From IMG/VR virus record IMGVR_UViG_3300044684_000273, positions 1 to 44,252 of that record: a stretch of 44,252 nt of DNA; one strand, written 5' to 3'. The notes beneath the pieces were generated by a model that searched no databases, was not told the origin of the DNA, and saw nothing but the letters and a program-made list of their open reading frames with translations. Both the position numbers and the translations under genes were made by a program. The stretch's first letter is position 1. Every line of letters starts with the position of its first letter. This DNA comes from a virus. Shown here piece after piece: positions 23,481-31,699 of the stretch.

Positions 23481-24679
23481 GCGACATCACCCTCAACGGC
23501 AACCCCGTGCTGTGCGGTCAGCTGACGCAGCCCTACCAGGGCGCCTGGGTGGCTGAGTCGCGGCTGGACGCGGACGCCGCGCCGACCGGTGCGGTGCAGC
23601 TGGTGCTGCTCGGTCGCGAGTTTTCGGGCTCGGTGGTCTCGGACCCGAGCGACCCGACGCGGGCGCTGTCTGGCGAGGATGCGGGGTTCTTCGTCTGCCG
23701 GTTGGTCGGTGGCGCGGGTGGCCTGGGCAAACCGGTCGATCCCACCGAGTGGGCACAGGGCGCGGTGGTCTCGCAGGTGCTCGAGTACATCCTGACCGCG
23801 GGCGGTGAGCAGCAGGCTACCGACATCGACCAGCAGCTGCTGAGCCGCCTGCTGCCCCAGTGGAGCATCACCGCGGGGACCGTGGGCGGCGCGCTGGCGG
23901 CGCTGGTCGAGTACCTTGGCGGCGGCATCGTCTGGCGCATCCGCGCAGACGGCGCTGTGTGGATCGGCGTGCCGGCGCCGGCGGCGACCACCGTGCCCGA
24001 TTACGTGGTACTTGCGCCCGGGCCCGATGCCGGCCAGGCAACTTGGGACCTCAACGACAGCAGCCTAGCGCCAGACCAGATCATCGACGGGCTCACGCTG
24101 CGCCAAGTGATCTACTCCTGGGATGAGAGCCAGCTGCGCGCGCTGGTGACCTTCGCGCCGGGGCCCGTCAATGCGCTCTACGGGTTGTTCGGCCAGTGGC
24201 TTCGCCGGGTTGGTCTGGAATACTTCCGCCCGCCCGCCGGCCGCATCGACACGCAAAACGATGGCGCGTCGGTGCAGTTCCAGCCCGACAGTAGCGCTTA
24301 CCCGAGCCTGCGCAAGGCGGCCATCTACTACGGACTACCCGACACCAACTGCGAGAACCTCAACGGAAGGGCTCTGGCCGGCTGGGATGGCGCGCTACCG
24401 ACCTCGCCCGCGCTGCGTGCGTACGGACCAAAGAGCACCGCATCAAAGATCCAGCTGGCCGCCAGCTCCAGCCCGCAGCCGAGCGCGCGCAAGGGCGATC
24501 CGGTGGGCTGGCTGATCATGGTCTATGCGAACGTTTCGGGTGTCCCCGTCGTTGTGATGGTCGACTGGGTGGACATTGACCCAGCGCTGCCGCCCCCTCC
24601 TGTTACCCCGGCGGCCGGGTCATTTGCGCGGCCCCTGCACATCACCGACGGCAGCAGCATCGTCGAGGTGGGTGGCTGA
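23477..24679 (+). CDS. Probable baseplate hub protein
   Basis: A 400-residue protein; ATG 23477 overlaps the previous stop. The N-terminal 140 residues are beta-rich with GAWVAESRLDADAAPTGAVQ and GFFVCRLVGGAGGLG, and the middle continues YLGGGIVWRIRADGAVWIGV, resembling the beta domains of gp27/Mu gp44-type hub proteins that bind the tail tube and spike. The C-terminus includes VGWLIMVYANVSGVPVVVMV. A central hub role fits its place between the tape measure and the wedge genes. Confidence 0.5.
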   Translation: MSDITLNGNPVLCGQLTQPYQGAWVAESRLDADAAPTGAVQLVLLGREFSGSVVSDPSDPTRALSGEDAGFFVCRLVGGAGGLGKPVDPTEWAQGAVVSQVLEYILTAGGEQQATDIDQQLLSRLLPQWSITAGTVGGALAALVEYLGGGIVWRIRADGAVWIGVPAPAATTVPDYVVLAPGPDAGQATWDLNDSSLAPDQIIDGLTLRQVIYSWDESQLRALVTFAPGPVNALYGLFGQWLRRVGLEYFRPPAGRIDTQNDGASVQFQPDSSAYPSLRKAAIYYGLPDTNCENLNGRALAGWDGALPTSPALRAYGPKSTASKIQLAASSSPQPSARKGDPVGWLIMVYANVSGVPVVVMVDWVDIDPALPPPPVTPAAGSFARPLHITDGSSIVEVGG

Positions 24680-25107
24680 TGGCAACGACAAACCCCGTGC
24701 TGCCCGACTACGGCCACCTGGGCATCGACATCGACGTGACGCCCGACCTCAACCAGGACGAGCAGCTGCGCGTCGATGCGGACTGTCTTCTGCAGGACCT
24801 GGTGAACGGCTGGACGCAGAACACCGGTATCGCAGACGGCACAGCCGAGGGCGCGGAATGGGGCATCAACCTGCTTGCGCAGCTGGGTCGCGGCTCCACC
24901 AAGGCGTCGCTGTTCGCGCTCAAGGTGGCGATGGAAGCCCAGGCCGAGCGCGATGATCGGGTGAGCGCTTGCACTGTCGCTCTGACCGTGACCGGCGGCA
25001 CGCTGCAGGTCACGGGCACAGTGTACGTCGGGCAGCAGCCCTACCCGTTCAGTTTCACCTGCACCAACAACACGGTGCAGAACCTCTACATAGCAAGGCT
25101 CGGATAA
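24679..25107 (+). CDS. Baseplate wedge protein (gp46/gp25-like)
   Basis: A 142-residue protein from ATG 24679, overlapping the preceding TGA. Residues 1-30 (YGHLGIDIDVTPDLNQDEQL) and the following LLQDLVNGWTQNTGIAD resemble the wedge proteins that precede baseplate J in Mu-like phages. The C-terminus is a beta strand pair (VSACTVALTVTGGTLQVTG). It would link hub and wedge. Neighbouring J strengthens this. Confidence 0.6.
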   Translation: MATTNPVLPDYGHLGIDIDVTPDLNQDEQLRVDADCLLQDLVNGWTQNTGIADGTAEGAEWGINLLAQLGRGSTKASLFALKVAMEAQAERDDRVSACTVALTVTGGTLQVTGTVYVGQQPYPFSFTCTNNTVQNLYIARLG

Positions 25108-26261
25108 TGGCCGGCACCCCGCTCGCTTCGATCAGCCTGACCGACCTGCTCTCGCCACGCAGCGCGCAGCAGGTGATCAACGACTTTTTCAGCTACCTGG
25201 CCAACCCGCCGGATCCGTCGCTCGTGAGCGTGCGGACCGCGAACTGGCGCACGGGCGGCCCCTATAGGTTCTTGGCCTACCGGCAGGGCATCGAAGCGTC
25301 GCTGATCTACCAGATCCTGGCCAGCTTTGCCGGCAGCTCGTTTCTGCGCTTCGCCTCGGGCAAGTGGCTGGACTGGCTGGGCGAGGACTTCTTTTCCGAG
25401 CCGCGGCAGCAGGCCACCTTCGCCACGATCACGGAGACCGTGACGATCCCCGCCGGTGCTGGTCCGTATGGCCCGCTGCAGCTGGTGGTGCAGACCTCGG
25501 ACGGAAAGCAGTTCATCAGCCAGACGCCGGTGACGCTGCCGGCCGGCCCGCAGAGCATCACGGTGGCCATGCGCGCGGCGCAGGCCGGGACGCTCTACAA
25601 CGTCGGCGCAAACACGGTCAACCAGCTGGTCAGCCCCAGCATCCTCGGGATCTCGGTCAACAACGCAGCCGACGCCGTACCGGCTTTTGACCAGGAGCCC
25701 GATACGCGGTACCGCCAGCGCCTGGCCGCCAAGTGGGGCGCCATCACCGGAACCACGGCTGCGGCATACGTGTACTGGGCAATGACTGCGAGTCCCGAGG
25801 TGGTCAAGGTCTCCATCCTGGCGAATAACAACGCTGGCGTCTTCGCCAACAACTACGTCACTGGCGTGGTGGGTACGGCTGTCGGCCCCGTCAGCTCTGG
25901 TGCGCGCGCTGCCGTCGACGCGTATATCTCACCGCTTGTGCCGCTCGATGTCACGTGGGTCAGCGTAAACGCCGCCACCTATGCCGTGACGATGACGGGC
26001 ACAGCGAAGGTGTTCAAGCCCTACGTGGGCATCGCGGCCGGAAACATCGCCACGTCGCTCCAGAACCTGGCGGCGCTCATCCCCATCGGGTCTTATCCAC
26101 AGGGCCCTGTGCCGCAGTCCGAGGTCGAGCGCGCGATCATCTACGACCAGACTCAGGTCTATGACGTGGTGAGCCTTGTAACGTCACCGTCGCCGATCGC
26201 GCCGGCCTATAACGACCTGGTCACGTTCGACTCGAGCGGTTTGACCATCGTGCAGGCGTAG
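25107..26261 (+). CDS. Baseplate J-like protein
   Basis: A 384-residue protein with baseplate J family features: EASLIYQILASFAGSSFLRF and KWLDWLGEDFF near the start, a beta region with FISQTPVTLPAGPQSITVAM, GTLYNVGANTVNQLVSP, the diagnostic FDQEPDTRYRQRLAAKWG and a helix that follows, and a C-terminal domain with PIGSYPQGPVPQSEVERAI. J forms the main body of the wedge and holds the baseplate ring. ATG 25107 shares a base with the previous stop. Confidence 0.85.
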   Translation: MAGTPLASISLTDLLSPRSAQQVINDFFSYLANPPDPSLVSVRTANWRTGGPYRFLAYRQGIEASLIYQILASFAGSSFLRFASGKWLDWLGEDFFSEPRQQATFATITETVTIPAGAGPYGPLQLVVQTSDGKQFISQTPVTLPAGPQSITVAMRAAQAGTLYNVGANTVNQLVSPSILGISVNNAADAVPAFDQEPDTRYRQRLAAKWGAITGTTAAAYVYWAMTASPEVVKVSILANNNAGVFANNYVTGVVGTAVGPVSSGARAAVDAYISPLVPLDVTWVSVNAATYAVTMTGTAKVFKPYVGIAAGNIATSLQNLAALIPIGSYPQGPVPQSEVERAIIYDQTQVYDVVSLVTSPSPIAPAYNDLVTFDSSGLTIVQA

Positions 26262-26264
26262 CCA

Positions 26265-27065
26265 ATGCCGCCGGAAACGCTGCGACCGCGCGCCTTTGCT
26301 GATCTTCCAACGTCGCCGGCCTACCCGCGGTGGGCCAAGCCCGAGCCGGCAGACAACCCGACGAAGCACCGCGCCACGTATACGTTCTTGCGGGGCCTGA
26401 TGGCCACCTGGGATCGCCTCGTGAGCGCGGCGCAGTCGGCCGCGTACTGTCATGGCGCCAGCACTGCGCCAGCCGATGCGCTCGACTACCTTGGAGAGAC
26501 CTACGGGGGCCTTGCGCGCGCCCTCGTAGATACCGACGCCAGCTACCGGGACTATCTCGCCAACCCCGGTCCTTTCGGTCGTTGGTCCTGGTTCGGCACG
26601 AAGCGGGGGCTGCTGCGCGAGCTCGCGCACCTGGGCTACCAAAATGCCCAGATCGTCACTTGGCGCGACCTTGTGACCGCCGGGGCCGGAGCGCCGGGTA
26701 CCGTGTTTGGTGGCTACGTGAACTTCTTTTTCGTGGCGCTGTTTCAGCCAGCGCGCATCGCTCAGACACAGACCCGCTGGAACGATGGAGTCAGCCGCTG
26801 GAATGACGGGCAGGCCACCTGGGGAGAGGGCGGCAGTGCCGGTCAGCAGGCAGAGGAACTGCGCCGCGTCATCCAGATGGTCAAGCCCGCGCACACGAGC
26901 TGCCGATTCATTGTGGCATTCCTGGATTCTACGAGCGGCCTGAATGCCCAGCTGCTGCCGACAGGAAAATTCACAACGTTCCCAATGAACGAACCCTGGG
27001 AGCGCGCCCGCCCAACCTGGGCCTACCACAACTTCTACATCCACGACCCTCTGAGTGCCACATGA
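26265..27065 (+). CDS. Baseplate protein (tail protein I/gp48-like)
   Basis: A 266-residue protein, three bases after J, as the Mu gp48 / P2 I family is placed. It has an N-terminal proline-rich start, a helix DALDYLGETYGGLARALVD followed by YRDYLANPGPFGRWSWFG, and a beta-rich C-terminus (CRFIVAFLDSTSGLNAQLL). Internal tryptophan repeats TRWNDGVSRWNDGQATWGEG are notable. It would complete the baseplate wedge and carry the fibre. Assignment by order and pattern. Confidence 0.6.
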   Translation: MPPETLRPRAFADLPTSPAYPRWAKPEPADNPTKHRATYTFLRGLMATWDRLVSAAQSAAYCHGASTAPADALDYLGETYGGLARALVDTDASYRDYLANPGPFGRWSWFGTKRGLLRELAHLGYQNAQIVTWRDLVTAGAGAPGTVFGGYVNFFFVALFQPARIAQTQTRWNDGVSRWNDGQATWGEGGSAGQQAEELRRVIQMVKPAHTSCRFIVAFLDSTSGLNAQLLPTGKFTTFPMNEPWERARPTWAYHNFYIHDPLSAT

Positions 27066-27775
27066 GCAACACTGATCTTCAGCAGTACAACAGCACCGGC
27101 GGCGGCGTGTTTCCGACCACCGGCCAGGTAAACACCAACGCCGATCAGTACCTGATTCCGACAGACGGCCCCTTGGTCACGGCCGACAGTAACAACCCCA
27201 ATCAGGCCCCGATCAACGTCGTCACGAAAACAATTCGAGATTGGCTGGTGGGCTTGCGCGGCGCAATCGTGGGTGACTTTACCGGCGCGGTCCGCAAGAC
27301 TCTCAAGAGCCTTGAGGTGGACGGCGCCGGCGCGAACACAAGCACGCTGGTGCCTGGGACGGCTCGATTTTCTGGCGGCACTCTATCGGGAACGACTGCC
27401 CCAACGACCAGCGCGGCACAAGGAACGGTCGCGCAGGATTCCGTGTGCCTGGGTTGGGCGCGGGGGTACTGGAATGGAGCGGCGATGGTCCTGGTACGGG
27501 GCTGGAACGTCCGCAGCCTGACCAGAAACGCACAGGGCGATTATACGGTCGTGTTCAACTCGACGGTCGGATCTCCTGGAACCGCCTATGCGCAGGTGAC
27601 GATGGGAATTAATCCGAGCGTGATTTCCCACGGGTTCGTAGGAAACATTCTGCAGATCGCAGACGACGGATCTTCGAGGATATCCGTCGAATTCATCACG
27701 ATAGACCCCAACGCCAACCTGCAGCTTGACACAACCGCGACGAGCCAGTTTTTTGTTGAGGTCCGAGGCTACTGA
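27062..27775 (+). CDS. Putative tail fibre or fibre-like protein
   Basis: A 237-residue protein; ATG 27062 overlaps the preceding stop. The first 80 residues (TGGGVFPTTGQVNTNADQYL, PTDGPLVTADSNN) resemble the linker and shaft of tail fibres, and the rest is beta-rich with LVRGWNVRSLTRNAQGDYTV and ITIDPNANLQLDTTATSQFF. It directly follows the baseplate genes and precedes the minus-strand moron-like cluster. Receptor binding is inferred from position only. Confidence 0.55.
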   Translation: MSNTDLQQYNSTGGGVFPTTGQVNTNADQYLIPTDGPLVTADSNNPNQAPINVVTKTIRDWLVGLRGAIVGDFTGAVRKTLKSLEVDGAGANTSTLVPGTARFSGGTLSGTTAPTTSAAQGTVAQDSVCLGWARGYWNGAAMVLVRGWNVRSLTRNAQGDYTVVFNSTVGSPGTAYAQVTMGINPSVISHGFVGNILQIADDGSSRISVEFITIDPNANLQLDTTATSQFFVEVRGY

Positions 27776-28149
27776 ACCAGGGTTGTCATGGTGCACTGGC
27801 TGAGCTTCATGGGCGGCCGCGGCACAGGCTCTTGGAGCTGCTGCTTGATGCAATCAGGCGCCGAGCCTTCGACCCTCACGGCCAGCGAGTTCGCCCATAG
27901 ATAGAGCGTCGTCGCGCCATTGCTGTAGATCGTGAACTCCTGCGTCTCCCATTCGCTCTGGCTGATGGACCTGGTGCAATCCATCTCGGTGACGCTGCGC
28001 ATCGGGCCTTCGTTGAAGGCAGTCTGAAACGCATAGATCTGGCAGGATGAATCCACGGGCTGAGGGGCTAGCGGAGCCTGCTGGACCGGATCGGTGCCGC
28101 CGCCGCAGGCGGCTAGGGCTGCTACCAAGACAAACGCTGTTGTCCTCAT
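27769..28149 (-). CDS. Lipoprotein in moron-like cluster
   Basis: A 126-residue protein. The N-terminus MRTTAFVLVAALAAC is a short signal peptide with a lipobox-like AALAAC, so it is predicted to be exported and lipidated at Cys15. The mature part is polar with a possible disulfide (SCQIYAF, DCTRSIS). It is encoded on the opposite strand to the tail genes, and its stop overlaps the fibre gene stop by 7 bases. Such placement is typical of moron genes that alter the lysogen surface; its actual activity is unknown. Confidence 0.6.
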   Translation of the reverse strand: MRTTAFVLVAALAACGGGTDPVQQAPLAPQPVDSSCQIYAFQTAFNEGPMRSVTEMDCTRSISQSEWETQEFTIYSNGATTLYLWANSLAVRVEGSAPDCIKQQLQEPVPRPPMKLSQCTMTTLVQ

Positions 28150-28193
28150 GGCCCATTGCGTATCGCGCCGCCCCGCGCAATGTCAAGCGGCTC

Positions 28194-28658
28194 TCAGTGT
28201 CCCTCTACGTTGAAGTCGATATAGTCGCGGGCGCGCGGCGACACATTGGCGCGCACGACGAGTCCTGCCACCATCGACATCGCGACCACGGCCGCCATGC
28301 CAACGACCCACAGAGCAACGCGGGCCGCGGGCGGCAGCCGCCGGCCCATCCGGACTGGCGGCGCTATCACCACCGCAGGGCCCCACAGCTCGGTGCCGCA
28401 GTAGATGCCTTTGCCGACGAAGTACGCGCCCATGCCGTGAGCGATCGAGAACAACACCAGCTTGTTGTCCTTGTCGGCGGGTTCGACCATCAAGAGGTAC
28501 AGCCCGGCCAGGATGCAGAACGCGGCGGACGCAAAGGCGGCCACCTTGCGCGGCGAGAAGATCACGACGGCCTGGCCTGGCTGGACGACGGGCGGCGCAT
28601 GATCGATGACGGTATGCGGCGGCGGCTCTCTGAACGGGACGGGCGGCGGGGCGGACAT
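28194..28658 (-). CDS. Polytopic membrane protein in moron-like cluster
   Basis: A 154-residue protein from ATG 28658, preceded by CAGGAGGCCAACC, a strong ribosome-binding site. A 35-residue proline-rich cytoplasmic start is followed by three hydrophobic stretches at about residues 40-57, 67-85 and 112-133. It sits between a lipoprotein and a small soluble protein on the minus strand. Superinfection-exclusion proteins are often small membrane proteins in such places, but no motif proves it. Confidence 0.55.
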   Translation of the reverse strand: MSAPPPVPFREPPPHTVIDHAPPVVQPGQAVVIFSPRKVAAFASAAFCILAGLYLLMVEPADKDNKLVLFSIAHGMGAYFVGKGIYCGTELWGPAVVIAPPVRMGRRLPPAARVALWVVGMAAVVAMSMVAGLVVRANVSPRARDYIDFNVEGH

Positions 28659-28681
28659 GGTTGGCCTCCTGGGACGGCGGT

Positions 28682-28957
28682 CTATGTTCTGATGTCGATC
28701 TCGGGCTTGCCGCAGCGTTGCGCGTACATGTTGACCTCGCGCGCGGCCTCGAAGAGCTTGGCGTGCAGCTCGGTGATCACCTGCAGATCGGCGCGCAGTT
28801 TGGCCGCGTCGAGCTTGGGCACCGTCATGTCAAACCGCCCGTTGAAGTCCCGCTGCACTAGCGCGGCGAAGCCGCCCGACTTCCGGTTGAACTCTTCGGC
28901 GATGGCCTTGGCTACCTCGACGCCGGCCGTGTACCGGCCCAGGGCTTCATAGTCCAT
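28682..28957 (-). CDS. Small soluble protein in moron-like cluster
   Basis: A 91-residue protein from ATG 28957 with GGGAGAAGG upstream, preferred over a longer frame. The sequence is helical (YEALGRYTAGVEVAKAIAEE, LRADLQVITELHAKLFEAAR). The short leader frame 28947-29036 ends inside its start region, so the two are probably translationally linked. No family is recognised. Confidence 0.55.
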   Translation of the reverse strand: MDYEALGRYTAGVEVAKAIAEEFNRKSGGFAALVQRDFNGRFDMTVPKLDAAKLRADLQVITELHAKLFEAAREVNMYAQRCGKPEIDIRT

Positions 28958-29036
28958 GGCCTTCTCCCTGTCGCAGTGTAGGCATCCGGTGAGCATGGCC
29001 CAGAGATGAGCACGCCGATCTTTTTCGCGCAAGCAT
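28947..29036 (-). CDS. Possible 29-residue leader peptide
   Basis: The frame starts at ATG 29036 after the same CAGGAGGCCAACC sequence that precedes the membrane-protein gene at 28658, a 16-base repeat including the start codon. It reads MLARKRSACSSLGHAHRMPT and stops with the TGA that overlaps the start of the next gene. It is either a real leader peptide coupling downstream translation or the remnant of a duplicated start. The peptide itself has no recognisable function. Confidence 0.35.
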   Translation of the reverse strand: MLARKRSACSSLGHAHRMPTLRQGEGHGL

Positions 29037-29178
29037 GGTTGGCCTCCTGCGCGCACTGAAGCTTACCCGGGCGGGGGATGGCAAGCCCCGTTGGTGTTCA
29101 GGTCGTTTCCAGTCCATGCAAGCTGATTGACCCATCGTCGTCGGGCTCGCAAGGCTTGTGCCTCATGAGGCATCAGGC

Positions 29179-29619
29179 GTGAGCCGCAACGACTACAAGG
29201 TCTACGAGCTGGCGCGGCATGGGGCGGGCCCGCCCGGTCCCACTGGCCCACAGGGGCCAGCCGGCGCCGCTCCGACCGGCACCCTCGCTGCGCTGACCGC
29301 CCCGAACAAGGTTGTCGCACGCCTTGCCGGCGGCCTGACCGTGCACGACGGCACCGAAACAAGCTCGCTGGCACTTCTGGGCGGCGGTCTATGTGTCGCC
29401 GGGGGCGCAATGGGAGCCACGGTCACCTACTACGGCAACGGAGGCCTTGCGCCGGTGGGCGCCACGGGATGGGCGCAGGGCGTGCCGCTATACCCCAACG
29501 CCAGCGGCGACCTCGTGCCCAAGGGGTCGCTGCCGGGCGGCGTCTACTCGCGCGAAATGGGCACCTATGACGGCGCGAACTTCAGCGTCGGCATCGGCCA
29601 ACCGGAGGGTCCTTTCTGA
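29179..29619 (+). CDS. Collagen-like/fibre-associated protein
   Basis: A 146-residue protein. GTG 29179 is chosen over GTG 29158 because GAGG lies nine bases upstream. Residues about 14-28 are a short Gly-X-Y repeat (GPPGPTGPQGPAGAA), a collagen-like tip used in phage fibres; the remainder is beta-rich (TYYGNGGLAPVGATGWAQGV). It is followed directly by the glycine-rich fibre gene with overlapping stop and start. Likely a fibre linker or attachment protein. Confidence 0.55.
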   Translation: MSRNDYKVYELARHGAGPPGPTGPQGPAGAAPTGTLAALTAPNKVVARLAGGLTVHDGTETSSLALLGGGLCVAGGAMGATVTYYGNGGLAPVGATGWAQGVPLYPNASGDLVPKGSLPGGVYSREMGTYDGANFSVGIGQPEGPF

Positions 29620-31238
29620 TGCGCTCTGTATTCGTCGCGATCCTACTGTTGTTTGCTCTGCCTGCTCAGGCTCAGAGCATCGTTCGGTGCCGCACCAGCG
29701 GCGGCTCTACGGTCGATTGCAGCTCGCCGCTCAGCATTGGATATATCCCAGTGCTGACGACGGCCAAGCTGCCGACAGGCATCCCGCTGGCTAACATTGG
29801 CAACGGCGACACGACCGCGACCGAGCTGTCGTATGTTCATGGGGTCACGGGAGCCCTGCAGACCCAGATCAACGGTCTGCAGCCGCTCAGCGCCAACCTG
29901 ACCGCGATCGCGGCGCTCAACAGCACCGGAATCCTGGCTCGCACGGGCACCAACGCCTGGGCGCTGCGCTCGATCACCGCGGGCACAGGCATCACGGTTA
30001 CCAACGGCGACATGGTGGCCGGTGCACCGAGCATCGCGCTGACCAACAGCTCGCTGACAATCGGCGCCGGGACTGGGCTGTCGGTCAGTGGCTGCAGCCC
30101 AGTGTCGCTCGGCGGGACCTGCACGCCATCGATCGCCAACACGGCGGTCATTGCGGCGAGCTACCCGACAGCTGGGCAGATCCCAACCTTCACTGTGAAC
30201 GGTCAGGGCCAGCTGACCGCCGCGGGCAGCACGACCACGTTGACCGCGCCAAGCATCAGCAGCCCGGCCCTGTCGGGAACAGCCAGCGGCACGTACACGC
30301 TGGGCGGCACGCCAACGATCACATCGCCGGCGATCAGCAGCCCAACGTTCAGCGGGACATATACGCTCGGCGGCACGCCCACGATCCCGGCATCCGGGGT
30401 CAGTGGGCAGCTGGCGCTGTCGAATATGCCAGCGATCGACGTCCAAACCTTCACATCGTCGGGGACGTGGACTAAGCCCGCGGGCGCGCGGTTGCTGCAT
30501 CCGACCTGCATCGGCGGCGGCGGCGGCGGCGGCTCGGGACGAAATGGAGCAGGAACTACCGACTTCGGCGGAGGGGCAGGCGGCGGCGGAGGAATTTCCG
30601 ATGCGTGGATCGAGGCTTCGCAGGTTGGCTCCACGGTGTCTGTCACGGTGGGTGCCGCCGCGACCGGTGGTAGCGCTGTAACGGCCGCGACGACCAACGG
30701 TAACAATGGGAACAATGGCACGGACTCCACCTTCGGGACACTGGTTCGCGGCGGAGGTGGTTCTGGTGGGGCCGGTGGCACGACATCAGCCGCGGCAGGA
30801 GGTGCGGGCGGCACTGGGGCGCAACCCGGTGGCGCTGGCGGCAATGGAAACACCGGAACGGGGCCGGGCCTAAACAACACGCCAGCCAACTATGGCCCGA
30901 GCGGCGGCGGCGGCGGCGGCGGCTTCGTTTCGGGCCTGTACACCAGCGGGGGCAGTTCGCTGTCTCCCTACGGGATGAACCTCGCCACGGTGAACGGCGG
31001 CGCCACCGGCACGTCGAGCACCGCTGGCAGCGCCGGCAGCCCGGGCGGCACCGCTACGACCTACCAGCCCGGCACGGGCGGCGGCGGAGGAGGCGGGGGC
31101 AAGGGCGGCGGCAACGGTGGCGCTGGCGGAACGTATGGAGCTGGCGGCGGCGGCGGCGGCGCTTCGGACACCACGGGCGTCGCTTCTGGCGCCGGCGGCG
31201 CTGGTGGCGCTGGCATCTGCATCGTCGAGAGCTTCTAG
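29619..31238 (+). CDS. Glycine-rich fibre protein with Sec signal peptide
   Basis: A 539-residue protein. Residues 1-19 are a clear Sec signal (MRSVFVAILLLFALPAQAQS), unusual for a virion fibre. Residues 30-290 are a repetitive beta shaft typical of tail fibres (ATELSYVHGVTGALQTQING, TAIAALNSTGILARTGTNAW), including two copies of TLGGTPTI near 30301 and 30366. Residues 300-535 are dominated by glycine runs (e.g. seven consecutive Gly), like the polyglycine-rich tips of receptor-binding adhesins. It is both fibre-like and export-competent. Confidence 0.65.
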   Translation: MRSVFVAILLLFALPAQAQSIVRCRTSGGSTVDCSSPLSIGYIPVLTTAKLPTGIPLANIGNGDTTATELSYVHGVTGALQTQINGLQPLSANLTAIAALNSTGILARTGTNAWALRSITAGTGITVTNGDMVAGAPSIALTNSSLTIGAGTGLSVSGCSPVSLGGTCTPSIANTAVIAASYPTAGQIPTFTVNGQGQLTAAGSTTTLTAPSISSPALSGTASGTYTLGGTPTITSPAISSPTFSGTYTLGGTPTIPASGVSGQLALSNMPAIDVQTFTSSGTWTKPAGARLLHPTCIGGGGGGGSGRNGAGTTDFGGGAGGGGGISDAWIEASQVGSTVSVTVGAAATGGSAVTAATTNGNNGNNGTDSTFGTLVRGGGGSGGAGGTTSAAAGGAGGTGAQPGGAGGNGNTGTGPGLNNTPANYGPSGGGGGGGFVSGLYTSGGSSLSPYGMNLATVNGGATGTSSTAGSAGSPGGTATTYQPGTGGGGGGGGKGGGNGGAGGTYGAGGGGGGASDTTGVASGAGGAGGAGICIVESF

Positions 31239-31246
31239 GAGACATC

Positions 31247-31537
31247 ATGAAACGAGCGATCTTGACCGTTGGTCTTTCCCTCCTGATCGCCTGCGGCACC
31301 TCGTCGGCGCCGCCGGCTCCCGCCCCACGGCCCACGCCCGTGCTAACCCCGCCCCCAGCCCCAGCTGACATGGCGGCCGGCTACTGCCATCCGTGCTGCG
31401 CGCCCGGCGACACGCACTGCTCCCTGGCGTGCGTCGACTGCATGTCGGATGCGTGTGAGCCCGGCGGCGGCGGCTACTGCTGCGACCCGGCGCGCCTCCG
31501 CGCGCTGCCCGATGGCGGGTCGTACTGCCCACGGTAG
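31247..31537 (+). CDS. Small cysteine-rich lipoprotein
   Basis: A 96-residue protein with signal peptide MKRAILTVGLSLLIAC, giving lipidation at Cys16 (LLIAC). The mature part begins with a proline-rich stretch (PPAPAPRPTPVLTPPPAPAD), then carries about eleven cysteines (CHPCCAPGDTHCSLACVDC...), likely disulfide-bonded in the periplasm. AGGAG precedes ATG 31247. It is the first of several lipoproteins in the lysis region; a spanin or envelope role is possible. Confidence 0.6.
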   Translation: MKRAILTVGLSLLIACGTSSAPPAPAPRPTPVLTPPPAPADMAAGYCHPCCAPGDTHCSLACVDCMSDACEPGGGGYCCDPARLRALPDGGSYCPR

Positions 31538-31543
31538 GAAGCC

Positions 31544-31699
31544 ATGAAGCGAGACCTTTTCCTGATTGCGCTCCTTGCCGGCGCGCTCTGCGGCTGCGGC
31601 AGCGACCGCTCGACGATCCCGGTTTCGCCATCGCCGCCGCCGGTGCTGACCCTCTTTCGTCCCGATCTTGGCGCCGACGGGGGTGCGGATGCCGGCTGA
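31544..31699 (+). CDS. Very small lipoprotein, outer-spanin-like
   Basis: A 51-residue protein from ATG 31544 with AGGAAG upstream. The signal peptide LFLIALLAGALCGC offers lipidation at Cys17 (ALCGC). The mature part is short and proline-rich (SPSPPPVLTLFRP). Its last 11 bases overlap the next gene, the putative lysin. Size and place match outer-membrane spanin subunits (Rz1-like), though an inner spanin partner is not obvious. Confidence 0.45.
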   Translation: MKRDLFLIALLAGALCGCGSDRSTIPVSPSPPPVLTLFRPDLGADGGADAG

